Assembly: GCA_013399855.1 (NCBI GenBank) | Contig: VXAY01005956.1 | Coordinates: 2,215,319-2,279,318, forward strand | Origin: Oxyruncus cristatus | Lineage: Eukaryota > Chordata > Aves > Passeriformes > Cotingidae | Length of the DNA stretch: 64,000 nt | Direction of reading: 5' to 3' | Shown here: one piece after another, positions 1 to 13,500 of the stretch | How positions within the stretch are numbered: the first letter of the stretch is position 1 | Layout of the letters: each line of letters opens with the position of its first letter | Notes under the pieces: model-generated | The model's input: only the letters and a program-made list of their open reading frames with translations | Told to the model about the DNA's origin: nothing | Databases searched by the model: none | Made by a program: the position numbers and the translations under genes

Positions 1-167
1 GGAAGGGACTCCTCCGTTTCTGATACTCTCTATCCCATCCTGTGCATACAAACCTCTGCTCCGATTTTGTGTGCTTCCAGTCTAGATAATTTCTTTGCAT
101 CTCTTGAAATGAAACTGTGAAATGTAACTTGCTGAAGAACATTTTTCCCTTTTGAAAAAAAAAACAT

Positions 168-209
168 CCAAACCACAGTATCCACCAAAACTCCAACCAC
201 AGTATCCAC
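168..209. repeat. Short tandem duplication with two AACCACAG motifs
   Basis: An approximately 24-bp unit containing AACCACAGTATCCAC occurs twice in a row. Each copy holds AACCACAG, a good match to the RUNX-type site. Confidence 0.7.
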
Positions 210-2140
210 TGTGGATTTCTAGTGCGCTGTTTTGCGGGGATGACTTCTAGTTAATCAATCAATGGCTTTTGCTGAGATGTACATTTTTGCTTTTCTCAGA
301 TTTCTCACTGCTGCAAGGACATTTGTGTGTGGGGGGAAGCAGCCCTGGCCAGGTAGAACAGGGGGCGGTAATTTTCATCTCTTTGTCCCTGCGTGTTATG
401 ACTTGGCTCTATAAGCAGCAAGAGTCATGGTGGACAGTCAGCACCAGCCTTTTCATCACAACAGACTTCACTAGAGCTGAACTAATGCAAATGTAATGGT
501 GAGAGAGTGGAAGAAAAATAAGGGAGTCAATAGTTTGGACTTCAGGCTGTGAAATAGAGACTCATCTGGTCATAGTAGTCCTTCCATCAATTCACTGACA
601 ACCTGCAATATCTTTAACTGGCCAAACACCTTGCAGATACTTCTATTTGTTGAATCAGCCATGTAAAACACACAAGAAATTAATCTGTTACGGAAACTAA
701 ATTACAGGCAACTCTCAAGTGTTTGTTCTGCCAGTTAATGATGGTAGTGTTAAAAAAGATAACCACTGTCATTATATTCATGACTGCATTTTATGCCCTA
801 ACTTTATTTTCAAAGGGAAATACTCTTAAGTTCTTCATCTGTTTTATATACATCTGATTCTGTAAATTTTCTGCTGTAGTTGCATGCAGTCATCAAGTTT
901 GCCATCATAGGGCTGTATTGTTGTAGTTCTCATTCCAAATGAAGAGAGCATAAATTGCTGACTCGAGCAATGCAGTGTTTCTGAAGTTTGAAGTAAATCT
1001 TACTTGTGTAATTATCTTTCACTGTAGTAGGACCAGCTAAATCATGAAGCTGCCATACTCGGCATGATGTGTGAGCTTTCATCTTGCCTGGTGCTGTGGA
1101 AGGACTAAAAGCTTCTGCAGCTTGTGCAGTGGAGCTGGGCTCTGTCTGGGTGCTATTTTATATCAACCCTTTCCAGAAATGCTGGGAATGCCTCTCTGCA
1201 TATGACCTGAACTTTTTCAGTCCGTAGTGGCCCAAACAAATGAACCCCATCTGCTGACACAAGCCAGCCTGGATGAAATAGCAAGTGTGGAACCAAGGAA
1301 ATTGGAGCTAACCTCAGCACTTTCCAGAGCTAACTAAAACATGGTAAAAGAGACTGTCATTGCCTTTAAATTAAGGCTAGAGAGTATTATGTGGGTGGGT
1401 TAAATATGTGCCTATTAGGAGACTGTGTATGCAAAAAATAGCTCATGTTTCTAGGAGACAAGGTAGACATATAAATTAGGAGAAATGAAGAAATGTCATT
1501 GCCATTTGTAGATGTGAACTGAGTTACAGAAGAATATCTTGTATGCAAAAATAACATCATCCAAAGTTTGCAGAGGACCAGTAATTCTGAGACTTGTGAC
1601 TTGCCATAAGTCTGGCAATGAATCCACTCCTAGTTTTAACCAAACATTATTGTTTATTAAAGTATTTAAGTGAATAGAAGAATTAGCCTGTTTTGAAAAC
1701 CTCTAGACTATACTTTCCAAATTCTTTGAGATTTTTAGGTATATTGAGTAACTACAATCTCCCAGGCTTTACACAACAGCAAAATGCTCGAGAAGCTCTC
1801 ATTGAGTTCAGAAGTGTTTTGTAAAAGTCTATGACTGTGTATGACAAACTGTGTGTTCAGAAGTTGTTCTACTCTGAATTGCAAACGTTCCAGCAGTCAC
1901 ATGTACCTCAGTTTGGAGTGAGACACCCCAAGCAGCGGGACAGCAAGGTCACATTAATAGGGAGGTAATGGTGAACCAATCTGGTGTTCATTGGCTTTAT
2001 TGGTAGCACTAAGCGTTACTATCTGGATTTGCCAAAAGCACAGAGAAAAATGCTACTGTACCTATTACTACGTACCTTTGGCATGTGTTCCAGCTCATTG
2101 GAACAACCAGCGTTTGTGTTTGAGTAACTGGAGGATGGAG

Positions 2141-2160
2141 AGCTCCTGGGAGCTCCTGGG
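2141..2160. repeat. Perfect 10-bp tandem repeat
   Basis: AGCTCCTGGG occurs twice in direct succession. Simple duplication without evident function. Confidence 0.9.
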
Positions 2161-5100
2161 GATGGAACAGTGTGATCTGAGCAGCTGCTGCTCAGTTTGC
2201 AATTGCTTTTCAGTTTTCATCTAAAGACAAGAGCTGGAGAGTGAAGTTACCAACAGACAGCGTTGAGATGTTCTGCACTGTCTCCCATTTTTATAAATAT
2301 TGAAAGTATGAGATGACAAATGTGACTATCTTCAGGGCAAAGAGCTAAGGGCACAGACTGGGGTGCTCAGTAATTTTGTGTCCTCAGCTGAGCTGGACCT
2401 GATATAAGACAGCTTTGGATAACTGGAGCATTTGCAGGTACTTTGTAAAGGAAAAGCTGAATTTCCAATTCCTAAAAAGGACTTAACACAGGCCTTTTTT
2501 AAAAAAAGAGTAGTAGGTCTGGAAAATTTTACATCAGCCAGCTTAACTTCACTTCCCAGAAATAACACGTGAATACAGAAAGGTAGATGCATGGCCTACT
2601 TTGCTTACCTAATTCTGTATAGTCAACAGGAAAGGGTTTCAGAAGAGAGGAATTCAGAGCACCAAAACTGGGCCTACTCCAAAAGAGGTTTTTTTCTTTG
2701 ATGCACAGAGTTTAAGGTGACTGGCCTTTTAAATGGGCTAACTGAACTGGGGCTTTGCAGATACTCATGCACCTACATATCAACAAAGTATTGTAAGCAT
2801 TGTCAACAGAATTAATCATTCCTAACTTTAGGTACTTGAGTAAGGATGTACCCTATCTTTAAGCTTCTTTATTAGTAGAGGCAAGTGAAATGTCAGACTA
2901 CTTGCCTAGAATTTTCTAACTGTAGGAATATTTAAGTATTGGAATAAATGGACTATGGAATGGATAGCTCTAAAGAATATATTAATAAATTGTTCTAACA
3001 AATATATTAATTGAATGAAATATTCTTAGTAATGGTTCAGGTGGCAATGATTGCTTTGGATTAGGAGCAGCTTCTCACAGTGCAGACCCACTTGGTTTCT
3101 GTGGTTGCTTCTTTATGATTGTACCTTCCATTAGACTATGGACAAGCAAGTTGTGGGAAGCATTTTGTTTCATTCCTTTAAGTGCAGAAGAGTTTTAATT
3201 TTAGTTGTAAGAGAGTGGTGCTGCTCCTCTCAGTCAAGTTTGTGAATATCTGAGTCATGTTCTGCATGACAAGGGTTCAAAATCTGAAATACCTAATATG
3301 TGAAAATAGCAGCTGTGCCTTAAATTAGAGTCAAAGACTGAGATGCTTTTTTGGAATCATGTATTAATAGATAAAGCTGAGATATATGACTACCACTTGC
3401 ATAGAAATAAAGCTACAGTTTAAATCTCTTTAGAAATTAAATATGTCACTTATGCATGTATGAATCAGAAGTCACATCTGAATGTGCCAAACTTCTATCA
3501 GCTATCATTAGGGGTTTACAACTTTTTTTTTTTTCCCCCTGCAAGTTTTCTGGCTTTTGTTCATATTTGTTCGGTGTAGGAACAATGGGCCCTTAACAGC
3601 ATGGATTTGGCTCATTCCTACTCAGTTATCAGCTTCCTGAGCAGAGAGCCTTTTATAGGCTGTGACACAATTGTTAATTATGAGTATTTCTCTGTTCATG
3701 CTTTGGAATTCTAATGGAAGATTAAGGTATTCAGAGAGACATAAAATTGGCCCACCTTGTGTCAATGTGCCATAAAAAGGCCTGATTTGGGAAGCCAACC
3801 TCTTGAATTCAGTGACATTTGGAGGAGTCCAAGTTGGTATTTCTGGCTCATCTGTAATTAAGTAGCAAAGACAGGCTTGATTTTGCAAGGTGCTCTCCAA
3901 TATCCTGAACTTCTCTACAAGTGGAATTTTGTTTCCACAAATTGTGTTTCCACACCTCCCTCTCATCAGGGAAACCCTATCCATTCATGTTACAGGAAAA
4001 GTTTAGTGAATCTCTTCCCAAAGTCTTCCCTAGAGATGGGTTGCAATGAAATACAAAGACTGAAATACAATGGCTGAAAATGAGAAGTGCCACCCAGATG
4101 AGACACCCAGAGCTGGTGAGGGGAAGAGGGAAGTAAATAAGAGCAGGAGGAGGAAGCAGCATGGTCAGTGCAGCTCTTAATTCTGAGGGAGCCCTGGTTC
4201 TGAGTGTGATCCACTCTTGCTGCCTGAAAAACTCACAACCCTGGGAAGAGCTGAATTATTTAGTTCTTTGTGATGGAGCTACAAGAGCCTGTGGGTGATG
4301 GATGCCTCTCGAGCAAAATCAGGTGCCCTGCCATTTTTTATGCAATATCTACTAATAAGAGCAAAAACCCCACAAACTAATAAGCAGATATTGTTTGTTG
4401 TGTTCAGTGTAAGGAAAACAATTGGCACACTCTTTTAGTCCATTTCTGTCTTGGATTTCAGCTCTCAGATAAAGGTAGCTTTCCATTCAAAGACAATATT
4501 TAGCATAGCTTGAAAAGTGGGATTGTTTATTTTTAGTGTTTAGAAGGATCAGCTCTCAGACAACTCATTTTTCACAGAAACCAACTCATAAATTACTAGG
4601 ATGCTATCTCAGTCATATCCTAAATATGCCAAGTAAGCGAAGGTCGCACAATGTAAATTGAAGCTGCACAAGTTCATCCACTGGTTTTCATGTTTGTATG
4701 CCATGGAAGGGAAAGACCCATATATAATTTATTTTTTTTTGCCTAAGCTGCTTTTTCACTCCATCTACAACCCTTAAACCACTGAGGAAATACTCTTTCC
4801 CTAGTGAATAACTGGTGTTGGTTGGTAATTCCAGTTCAGTCTGAATTAGGAGAAGAGTTACACTAGGCCAGTTCCTTCTAGACAAGAAATGTCATTAGCA
4901 AGACTTTTCATCATGAAAAACAAAACCACTTGGTGTTCAATTGTTTTATTTATGTCAGGAAATTTAAGGGGGAAACCCCAAAAAGCAACAACAGCAAAAA
5001 AACTCCAAGCAAACAAAAAGAACTCTACAACCCTCCCAGCTCAGCAGTTGGAAATCCACAGTATTTTGGAGAAAATGGCAATGTACATTTTCTTTTTCTG

Positions 5101-5430
5101 TCAAAAATTAGTCTTTATCATCGCCAACCACAAACTCAGCTACTAAAGCCTTGGGTAGCCTATTCAAATTCCTAAACCCTTTAAGTGATAAGAACGTCTT
5201 ATATTGTCTGCTTAAGTCATGCAGTACGTCTTAGTTTAAATAATCAATTACATCAGAAATCTCTTGTAATTAATTGACATAACACAAATGTCTTACAAAT
5301 TGCAACCTTTCTAAAATGCAGATTTGCTAAGTAGTAGAAGTTTAGACAGAATTCAGGTTTTCAATTCAAAAATACCTCTCTTTGCTGAGTACTGAGTATT
5401 GTGTGCAGCTGGGGACTCTGCAGTGCAGGA

Positions 5431-5535
5431 GAGAGGGAGCTACTGGATTTAGTCCACTGAGGGACTGTCAGGATGATGAAGAGATTGGAGCATCTCTCCT
5501 ATGAGGAAAGGCTAAGAAAGATGGGACTGTTTAAA
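5431..5535 (+). mobile_element. CR1 LINE fragment (internal, sense)
   Basis: About 100 bases match the CR1 stretch encoding the end of the reverse transcriptase and the region just after it. Recognisable words include GATGAAGAGATTGGAGCATC, TCTCCTATGAGGAAAGGCT and GGGACTGTTTA. Both ends are truncated and no open frame survives. Non-functional relic. Confidence 0.75.
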
Positions 5536-8021
5536 TAACATTTTTTTGCACCTTTACTTACATTTAACATAGATTACTTTTGTTGTGTTGCTCCCTGCAT
5601 AGCCATAAATTAGTACTTTCCAGTCAGTTTTAGAGTATCAAGAGATTCCACTTTCCAGTTATGCCATATGGACATTCATGTCTGAAAAATATATAAGGGT
5701 GAAAGATTGGGTGTGGCAAATGGTCAACCAAGCTGAAATTTCACAGAGGTGGAGCTTGATCAGGACTTTACAGCTTTGGAAGCAATGGATTATTTCAAAC
5801 AACAGTATTTCTTTTTTGGTTGTTTAAAGATTTCTCAGTCTCCAAAATCACACTTTGATTTATGCCCCTACATTCTGGTGGCTTACTGCAAAATATTTAT
5901 CTAATCAATTGTGAGACTGTCACAGAGGAAAAGTCAAGTGCCTATTTAGAATGCAAATTGGTATGTTCTAAAAGCTGTAGTGTTTCTGTGTCTGCTACAG
6001 CATTCTGCCCCCTTTTGTGCTACTAACATCCCATGATGCTGAATATTTAATTACATACTGTGCTAAGTGACTGATTTCAGTGGTCGAGGCCTTATTGTCT
6101 TGCACATTAATAATATGGGGTGAAATTCTAATGTTCAGCCCCAGGTACATGCAGGTCTCAATGGTCTGAACTGTGGTCTAAAACTGATCTTAATATGATT
6201 GCAAGTACGCTGGTTTTTTTACACTCTGAAGCATTTGGGGGCAATTTAAAGTGTAAGACCCTATATTTGTGTTAGCATTTCCAACTATGACTTCCAATAT
6301 TTAGGCTCCTACAGGTAGAGAAAGTTGTGATTTCTGATTACTGTAGTGTAGTAGTCTTTCTCTTTGTGATTACTTGCTATCCTGATTTTATAGTGGTTAA
6401 CCACAGCTATGAGTGAATAGAATACATCCCCTAAAAGGTCCCCCTGAGAAACTATGTCCTCCTCTGCACCAGCCATTCTCTTCCAGTTTAGAAAACTTTC
6501 TGAGCCATGAGGCAAGATTAGCACTTTTCAGAATCCCCAGGTCTGAAGACAACTGAGAGATTTAAGACATATTTTTATACCCTTGACAAGACTAAATTGT
6601 ACTTTAATGGAGATCAGAAAGTGAAGCCATAGAAAATACTTGGAGTCATTTTAGAACTGTTGTTTATACCTTTTTCCTCTGTAATATTGCACAGATTCTT
6701 TTTGTCAGGCATTGGGAGGAAAAAAAAATCTGGCTTTTGCTATGGCAACACAGAGGACTTAGAAAATGATCTCTCAGCATGGAAGAATGATGACTCCTAA
6801 AATAGTGTAGAAGCACTGAAAAAGAGTGAGATTCTCTCTTTTGCCAAGGTCTTTTCCGCTCAGGAATGGGAGTTCTCCCCAATGGCTATCACTCTTTCAT
6901 CATTAAACTTCCTTAAACGTACAGTAATTTAGAGCAACTTATACACTGATGTAATTTATGGCTGTCTGACTATTGTTTACAAGGACCCATGTATATATTG
7001 TGAGCTGTCAGAGTGCAACAACACTTTACCCAACTTTAATGCATCCCCAGTCTGGAAGCGAGGGGGAGGGATAAATAGCAGAGGATGAGGATCCTCTCAT
7101 TTTATACTGGTTAGTTCCAAATAGCTCAGAGAAGTTTTGAGAAAATGAATGTTTTTAGCCTTATTTAGGTACTTTGTACTTTTCAAAGATCTCTCTATGC
7201 AGGTAGAAAATTGATCACAAACAGCTTTAGGAGGTGGCTGTTTTGCTTCATTAATCCAAGCAGCCAATAATTTATGAACAAAACAATGTCACAAATCTGT
7301 GAGGTGGTGTTTAGTAATACAGCATTGTGGTGGCCACCTTTGAATAAATCTAGAGGAAAAAAGAGCTGGCTGTTCAGTTCTGCAAAGTTTGAATGAATTA
7401 CTTCAATGATTTTCAAAATGACTCTGGAAGAACTCTTAGTGATATTTCCAGTTAATGAGAATGAACAAAAATAATCCATATGCCGGATTTTTTTTTATTG
7501 CTGACGTGTGCATTCCTCAATGAAAACATTAAAATAAAAATATATAAATATCAAAACAGTATCTTTTAATGAAGAGCACAAGTACCAAGGAGGTTTTTGT
7601 AAAGCTTAGTATCCTCTGTCACCTTCTGTGGCATCATATACAATTTTCACCATTTGGAACCAATCCTGCAACTTGCAGGGTTTCTGCATCATCTGGTCCA
7701 GTCCCTATCCCAGTTGCTCCCTTCATTCTTCTGTACAGTACGTTTAACACAACAGAACAGTCATACATGGGAGATATTAAAAGAAAATTTACTGAAACAA
7801 TAAGATCTATTTCATATGCCCCTTGAATTCACTGGTTCTAATCTTTCCCTTTTGTAGTCACGTGTTGTACAATGTTATCTCACAGCTTTCTCAGTCTGCC
7901 AGCCAGATGTAAAGGGTTCTCCACCAAAATAGCATCACTGGTTGATGTGTTTTAAGGGCCATAGTTTCTGCTGCTATTCAGAACACTTCTCCTTCTAGCC
8001 CAACGTGCCTTCAGGAAGAAG

Positions 8022-8042
8022 GAGACACCTTAAAGGTGTCTC
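8022..8042. repeat. Perfect inverted repeat, 10-bp arms, 1-nt spacer
   Basis: GAGACACCTT and its exact complement AAGGTGTCTC flank one A. Each arm contains AGGTGT, the core of T-box factor half-sites. Too short to be a transposon end. Confidence 0.8.
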
Positions 8043-9245
8043 ATAGCCATATTCAATCTAGGAGTACTGTGAGCATTCCTTATTGGGAGGACTTCCTGTT
8101 AGTTGTCTCTGAGATCAAGGAGATGTCAACTGACTCCCCAGAGCCCTACAGACCAGTCAAAGTGAAAACCATTTGTGTGTCTTGTTTCTCAAAAGCTGCT
8201 TATCAGCCTTACAGGCAAAGGCAGATACTTAAAGGAGTCCACTGACCCATTCACGCACATGATACACTGAGATTTTTGTGTTTCCAGTGATGTCACCCTA
8301 AAGTCCATGAGTAAACATCCTTTACCTGCAGGAAAGGTTACTCAAAAGGCTTTTGCAACTGCTATGTTTTGCTCTGTGCCTGTGCCCATAGCATCTGAAG
8401 CTACTCAGACCTACACCTGCTGTACATATAAGTTACCTGACAGCTGACAGAGCCCTCAGGACAGTTATTCTCTGGACTCAGGGTTTCAATCAGTGGCCTT
8501 TCAGCCCACGTTCTTAAATGAATGAATGCTTCATTCCGGGGTAACAGTCTCCCTCTGAACAAATCTCTCCAAACACACATATCCCAAGTGGAACTTTCAG
8601 GTCCTTCAGTTTTTTACCCAGCTCAGCTATATGAGCTTTATGTGTTAAAAGCCTTCTGTGTTCTGCAAACGATTATGTTTAGTGTGCTTGAGAGGATTAG
8701 GACTGGTCTACAAGTTTTGCACTTTGAGGAGGGTTGTGATTTGTTTTCTTCTTTACTGCTGTAGTTGTATTAGTTCTGTCCCTTGAGTTGTTGCAGCCAG
8801 TTTGCCATCAAAGATGCCAGAGTACTTAATTCAGCTTTTAGTAAAGGCATATAATCTACACACACATAAATTTCTTTATGCTTTTATCACTAAAATGCTG
8901 AGGCAGTGGGGTGGAGGGAGTCACACTGTTCTGACTATTTATTGCATTGCAGGTAAGAAGACAACATTTGTAGACAAGATTGTGGCTGTCAGTTAAAGTC
9001 AGCATTACTAAAAATTGTTTACCATTAGGGAGGTGTGTGTGTGTTTTTTCTGTGGCTCTTTACAATTCATTATTTGTATTTTATAGCATGTGAGTGTGAA
9101 ATGCCTCCATTGCTATCAACACAGGGCCGGTTCTCCCTCTGCAGTCTCTCCTAAACCAGAATCTATTAATCCACCTATCCTTTGTCTTCAGTGTGGTTCT
9201 CAATCAGCCTCAGCTGAAGCATCAGTCTACTGTACAATTGCCTTT

Positions 9246-9260
9246 ATATATATATATAAC
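9246..9260. repeat. (TA)n microsatellite
   Basis: Short run of alternating T and A. A comparable short run lies at about 20831-20842. Confidence 0.8.
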
Positions 9261-10545
9261 TTTTTCTTTTGCCAGCTGAAGGGGCTTACTCTCTTACTCA
9301 CCCACTTGCCATAAATGGGACAGTTATGATGTCACACCCTTTGGAATTGGGATTAAACCTGCTTTGTTTCACGGAGCCAAAGCTGCCTTTCCTTGTTTCT
9401 TATTGTCGCCCACATTGTATTCTTGCACTGTCATTGCTTATCCATGGGGAGGTAATTTCTGGAATGCAAAGAGCTTTGCTGTGCTAACTTTTAGTGGTGG
9501 CAGCCATGGTTAACTCTAAGCACATTTAGATCTGCCTTCACATATAAACGGCTGATTCTGTAGTCATGAAAATATTTGCACCTTTGGCACTCCAAGATCT
9601 TATCTGTATGCCTCACATGCTGCATCCAGAATGTATGAGATTTTGAAGAAATATCATGCAAATCTTGTAACTAATTCAGTAAACTGAATGAATGAAAAGC
9701 TATCTATGTAACCAACTGCAAAACATCTTTGGTGATACAAAGACATGCCTATGCTCCGTAGGACTGGAGTGCAATGGTTCTGTTACATCAGGAGTTAATG
9801 GAAAACAATATTTTGCAAATATGAGTATCAAAAAGAGCGAATATTTGATCCTTTAAACTGTGCAAGGTCCCTGTGGGTCTGGGAGAAAACACTTTCTTAT
9901 GTGAAAACATGGACTATGGGGGAAAGGGAGAAGAATATGTCAACATCTTGGGACATAAATGCATTTTAATGGCTGTTCATACAGTTCCTTTGCAGCCTGC
10001 CTTCACCCCTTGTGTCTGCAGCTTTCTCCCAGTTGCTGTCTTGATTAGGAATAAATTTCTTTAAAACCAAAGGACACCTCAGCCGTGCCTGTGGAGTGTT
10101 TTACTGGGACTCTGTTGCCATAGAGGAGAGGTAGTGAGACTACAAGGGACAGTCTGGAGTTTTATTGTGTGCTTAGATCTTGCCTTTCCTCCTTCCAGCA
10201 GGGCTCCCAGTGTAATGGGACATGGGCACCTCTGGTTTAAGTGTCAGGCTGGCTTAGGGCATTGCTGTGAATTTTGACTTCTAATATTAACTGATTAAAG
10301 TTCTCTCTGCACACATTTGTTAAGGAACTTTTCCCACATGTAAGATGTGTAGCTGCTTTAAAAGAAAACTGCCAACTCCCAGACTCAGCTTTTGGGCATT
10401 TCATGCAGGAACCTTCTTTGATGTACTGTTAGTTCTGCTTGGTGACATGAGGTAATCTGAGCCTGTTAAGGAAGCAGAATCATCTCATACTCCCACAGAG
10501 TAGAAGCTGAGTGAAGCTGCAGAAAACTGAAGTGGGCTCTTTTTA

Positions 10546-10587
10546 GAATCCATCTCTCTTGAATCCATCTCTCTACTGAATCCATCC
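10546..10587. repeat. 15-bp tandem repeat (GAATCCATCTCTCTT)
   Basis: Two successive 15-bp units that differ only in the last base are followed by a partial third unit beginning CTGAATCCATCC. Confidence 0.9.
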
Positions 10588-13500
10588 TAAAACTACAGAA
10601 TTAAGGCTAATAAGACCTGGAAAGACCCAAATGTTGTACCTCTGGGCTGGGCTATTAGGTGTATTGACAATTAGGGAAAGCAAATACGTACATACAAATA
10701 GAATATGTGTTTGTACTCATAAAAATGGCTATATGTACAATTTTGAATAGGAGTATGAACATTAGGAATATATTTCCTGTTCAAGCAAAAAGCTCTGTCA
10801 GAAGTCAGGGACTTGAACTTGAAACAAGTACTAAATTTTTTTCAGGGTTAGAAGAGGAGAAAATTTTAAGTTACAGTTATCAGTAGGCTTCTCTCTTTCC
10901 TGCTAACACTAGGGTTTTGTACTAGAAAAATAGATAATGAAAAACCAGAAAATTAGCTATTATTTGAAAGGTTCCTTATGCTAAAGAGAAAGGACAATGG
11001 TATTTATATGATCTTTAAAAACTAAGCAATAATGACACATGAAAGGCTTGAATGAATGGAACAAGGGTGGTTTCCTGAACAGTTTTGTAGAAATCTCTTC
11101 CCCTAGAAGCATCACTAAATTGATTAACTTATTAGAAAAGCATATATTTTCACTGAAAGAGAAGGATTTTTTTATCCTTATTTCTGCCATCTGTGTGTTC
11201 TGGTTCATGTCAACATATTTTAATCAAAAGAAATTGTTTAATAGCTTGATTACACAGAATAAAACATCTTGTTGCACTCCAGATCAACTAACAGATACAA
11301 ATTGGGCTGGCCATCTTTAATTAGAATGTTTTGGGGTTTTTTTTAATTTCTCCTGTCAGGCTACAAGGAATCTATCCTTATAATCAAAATGTTCTCAGGG
11401 GAATAGAAAGAAATCTGAACCATGGAAATTTAAATGAAAATGCTAGAAGTGAAATGGAGTGAGCATTGCCATTTGAGATAAAGTGCTAATAAAACACTCA
11501 GGTATTATCTTCTGAAGGAGAGTTTTATAGAAATCCCTTGCAGCACTGGAAAGACTGGTATAATATTGTAATTGGCATCCCTGACCTGTTTCATGTGTAC
11601 TGCAGGAAGTTTTTTGTCTCTTGCTTGCCAAGTTCGTGATAAAACAAAGCTCCCAGAATTCCCTGCTCTTTAGTTTTGCAGATCTTATTTAAAAATACTT
11701 ACTTAGCCTTTTAGTAAAGTATCTGTGAAGATACTATGATGCTTACTGGATTTTTGCATTACAGTATAGTGTAAAATAAACTGGTTTAGCCATGAAACAG
11801 AGAGCATAATCATCAGGTGTTCTCTCCTGGGCACTCTTGGTTAATATTTTTTGCAATAGCTTTGACAAGGATTTTACTCAGCAGACTGTGAAAACATGAC
11901 CTTCAAAGTTATGTTGTGTTCTAATCATGTGTACAGTGCCCTGTAACCAAATCTAAAGCTCACGCATTGCATGTTTGGGTGTCATTTTTCAAAACACTTT
12001 TATTGCTCATCTAGGCCTGGAAACTGTGTTAAAACCAAATCAAGCATTCATTCCTCCAAAAGAGGCAAAAATGCAGTCTTATTAGCTGTAACAAAATCAG
12101 CATCAGCTCTGTCAGGAGGAGGCTTACCAAAGGCAGAACAAACTAAGAAAGTATTCAGGAGCTGAAATATTTGATTGAGATATTGAAGGTGCATTACAAG
12201 TATTAGCAATCCTTCTCACATCTCGTGTAATTACAGTGAGGAGGAAAAGATTTTCAGGTCAGGTCCTTAATTTAGATAATTCTGTCTTAATATTCAAGTA
12301 TAATAAACCAAAGGATTAACATTCTGAGTGCTGAAGGGATTGTTGTGCCTTGCAGCGTTTCACTCCAGCCAGCTTTATTGTGGATATGTTTAATATCTTT
12401 CTTGCTTTATGACATGGACTCTGCTCTACAGAAATGGAATTAATATTTTGGTTATTTCTTCCCTTCCTGACTGTCACTCTCGAGGTGGCACCTTTGTCAG
12501 CTGCAAATGATTATTTCAGCACCCTGTAGGGGTGGGTGCTCATTAAAGGTGAGCAATAGTGTGGGCACAGCGTTTCCTTTTCTTTGAGGTGTAAGTCCCA
12601 GGGAGCTGCAAACATGTGCCCACCCATGTGCCACGCTTGTGTTGACTTTGCAAGCCCTTCCCTCTGAAGCAGAAAACACAGGTACAAAATCGGCAATGAT
12701 TGAGACATTCCCAAACTTAAAATATACTTTCCTCTCTGTGAAATAACTGCTATATTGAACAATAAAAAGTCGTAAGCTTTGTTTTACTGCTGTTCATCAA
12801 AATCTTTTCCCCTTTCCCAGTAATTGGCTCTGACTTGACAAAATGTATGGTTTTTTGAGTAACAACCTATATTAACAAACACAGAGGTTAATAGAATTTG
12901 AGCATCTTGAAATGTGATTTAATTTGAAGACTGTAGTCTGTGAATATTAACTACTAACAAATTAAATTATTCAATGGCAAATCACATCAGGCAGGCACCT
13001 CTGTAATATCAATCTTTTTTGTCATTATAATAATTCTTCCAAACAGTAGGATGCAGGCAGACTCTGCATTAATGTTTTGGCTCAAGGTGTTCATTTGTGA
13101 ATGAACAATTCATCATGTGAAGGAAAAGGGAAATAGCTGCAGGTTTGTGTCAGATTGCCCTGGTGTTAACTGCTGCTCTGTGATGGGACATTGTCTAGAC
13201 CTAATGCCAGTGGGAGTAATAGAAGAGGAGAGTGGCCATTCCATTATTTTAGATGTATTAAACCACTGGCTGCCACTACCCAAGTATAATGTTTTTAGTG
13301 ATCCATATCCATAACTTGCATTAATGAAAAATTGACATGCTAGGTGTTTGCTTCCAAACTTTGAAAATATGGCCTCTATATACACATACCATTATAAAAT
13401 AAGTACTTAGGAAGTAACTTAAAGTTATTTCTTTTTCTTCTCTTTGAAAAATCAAGCAGGGCATGCTGAGATTAACAGGAGTAATTATTTTGTTTTCTAT

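Larger units (their letters stand above)
1..5430. other. Gene-free AT-rich interval, distal downstream flank
   Basis: No exon, RNA gene or young transposon recognised. Holds the tandem duplications at 168 and 2141. The longest frame is a 120-codon minus-strand one at 3984-3622 without recognisable similarity. Confidence 0.6.

Noticed and set aside
3622..3984. 120-codon minus-strand frame
   Set aside because: No recognisable domain and no context; this length is expected by chance in 64 kb of six-frame sequence.
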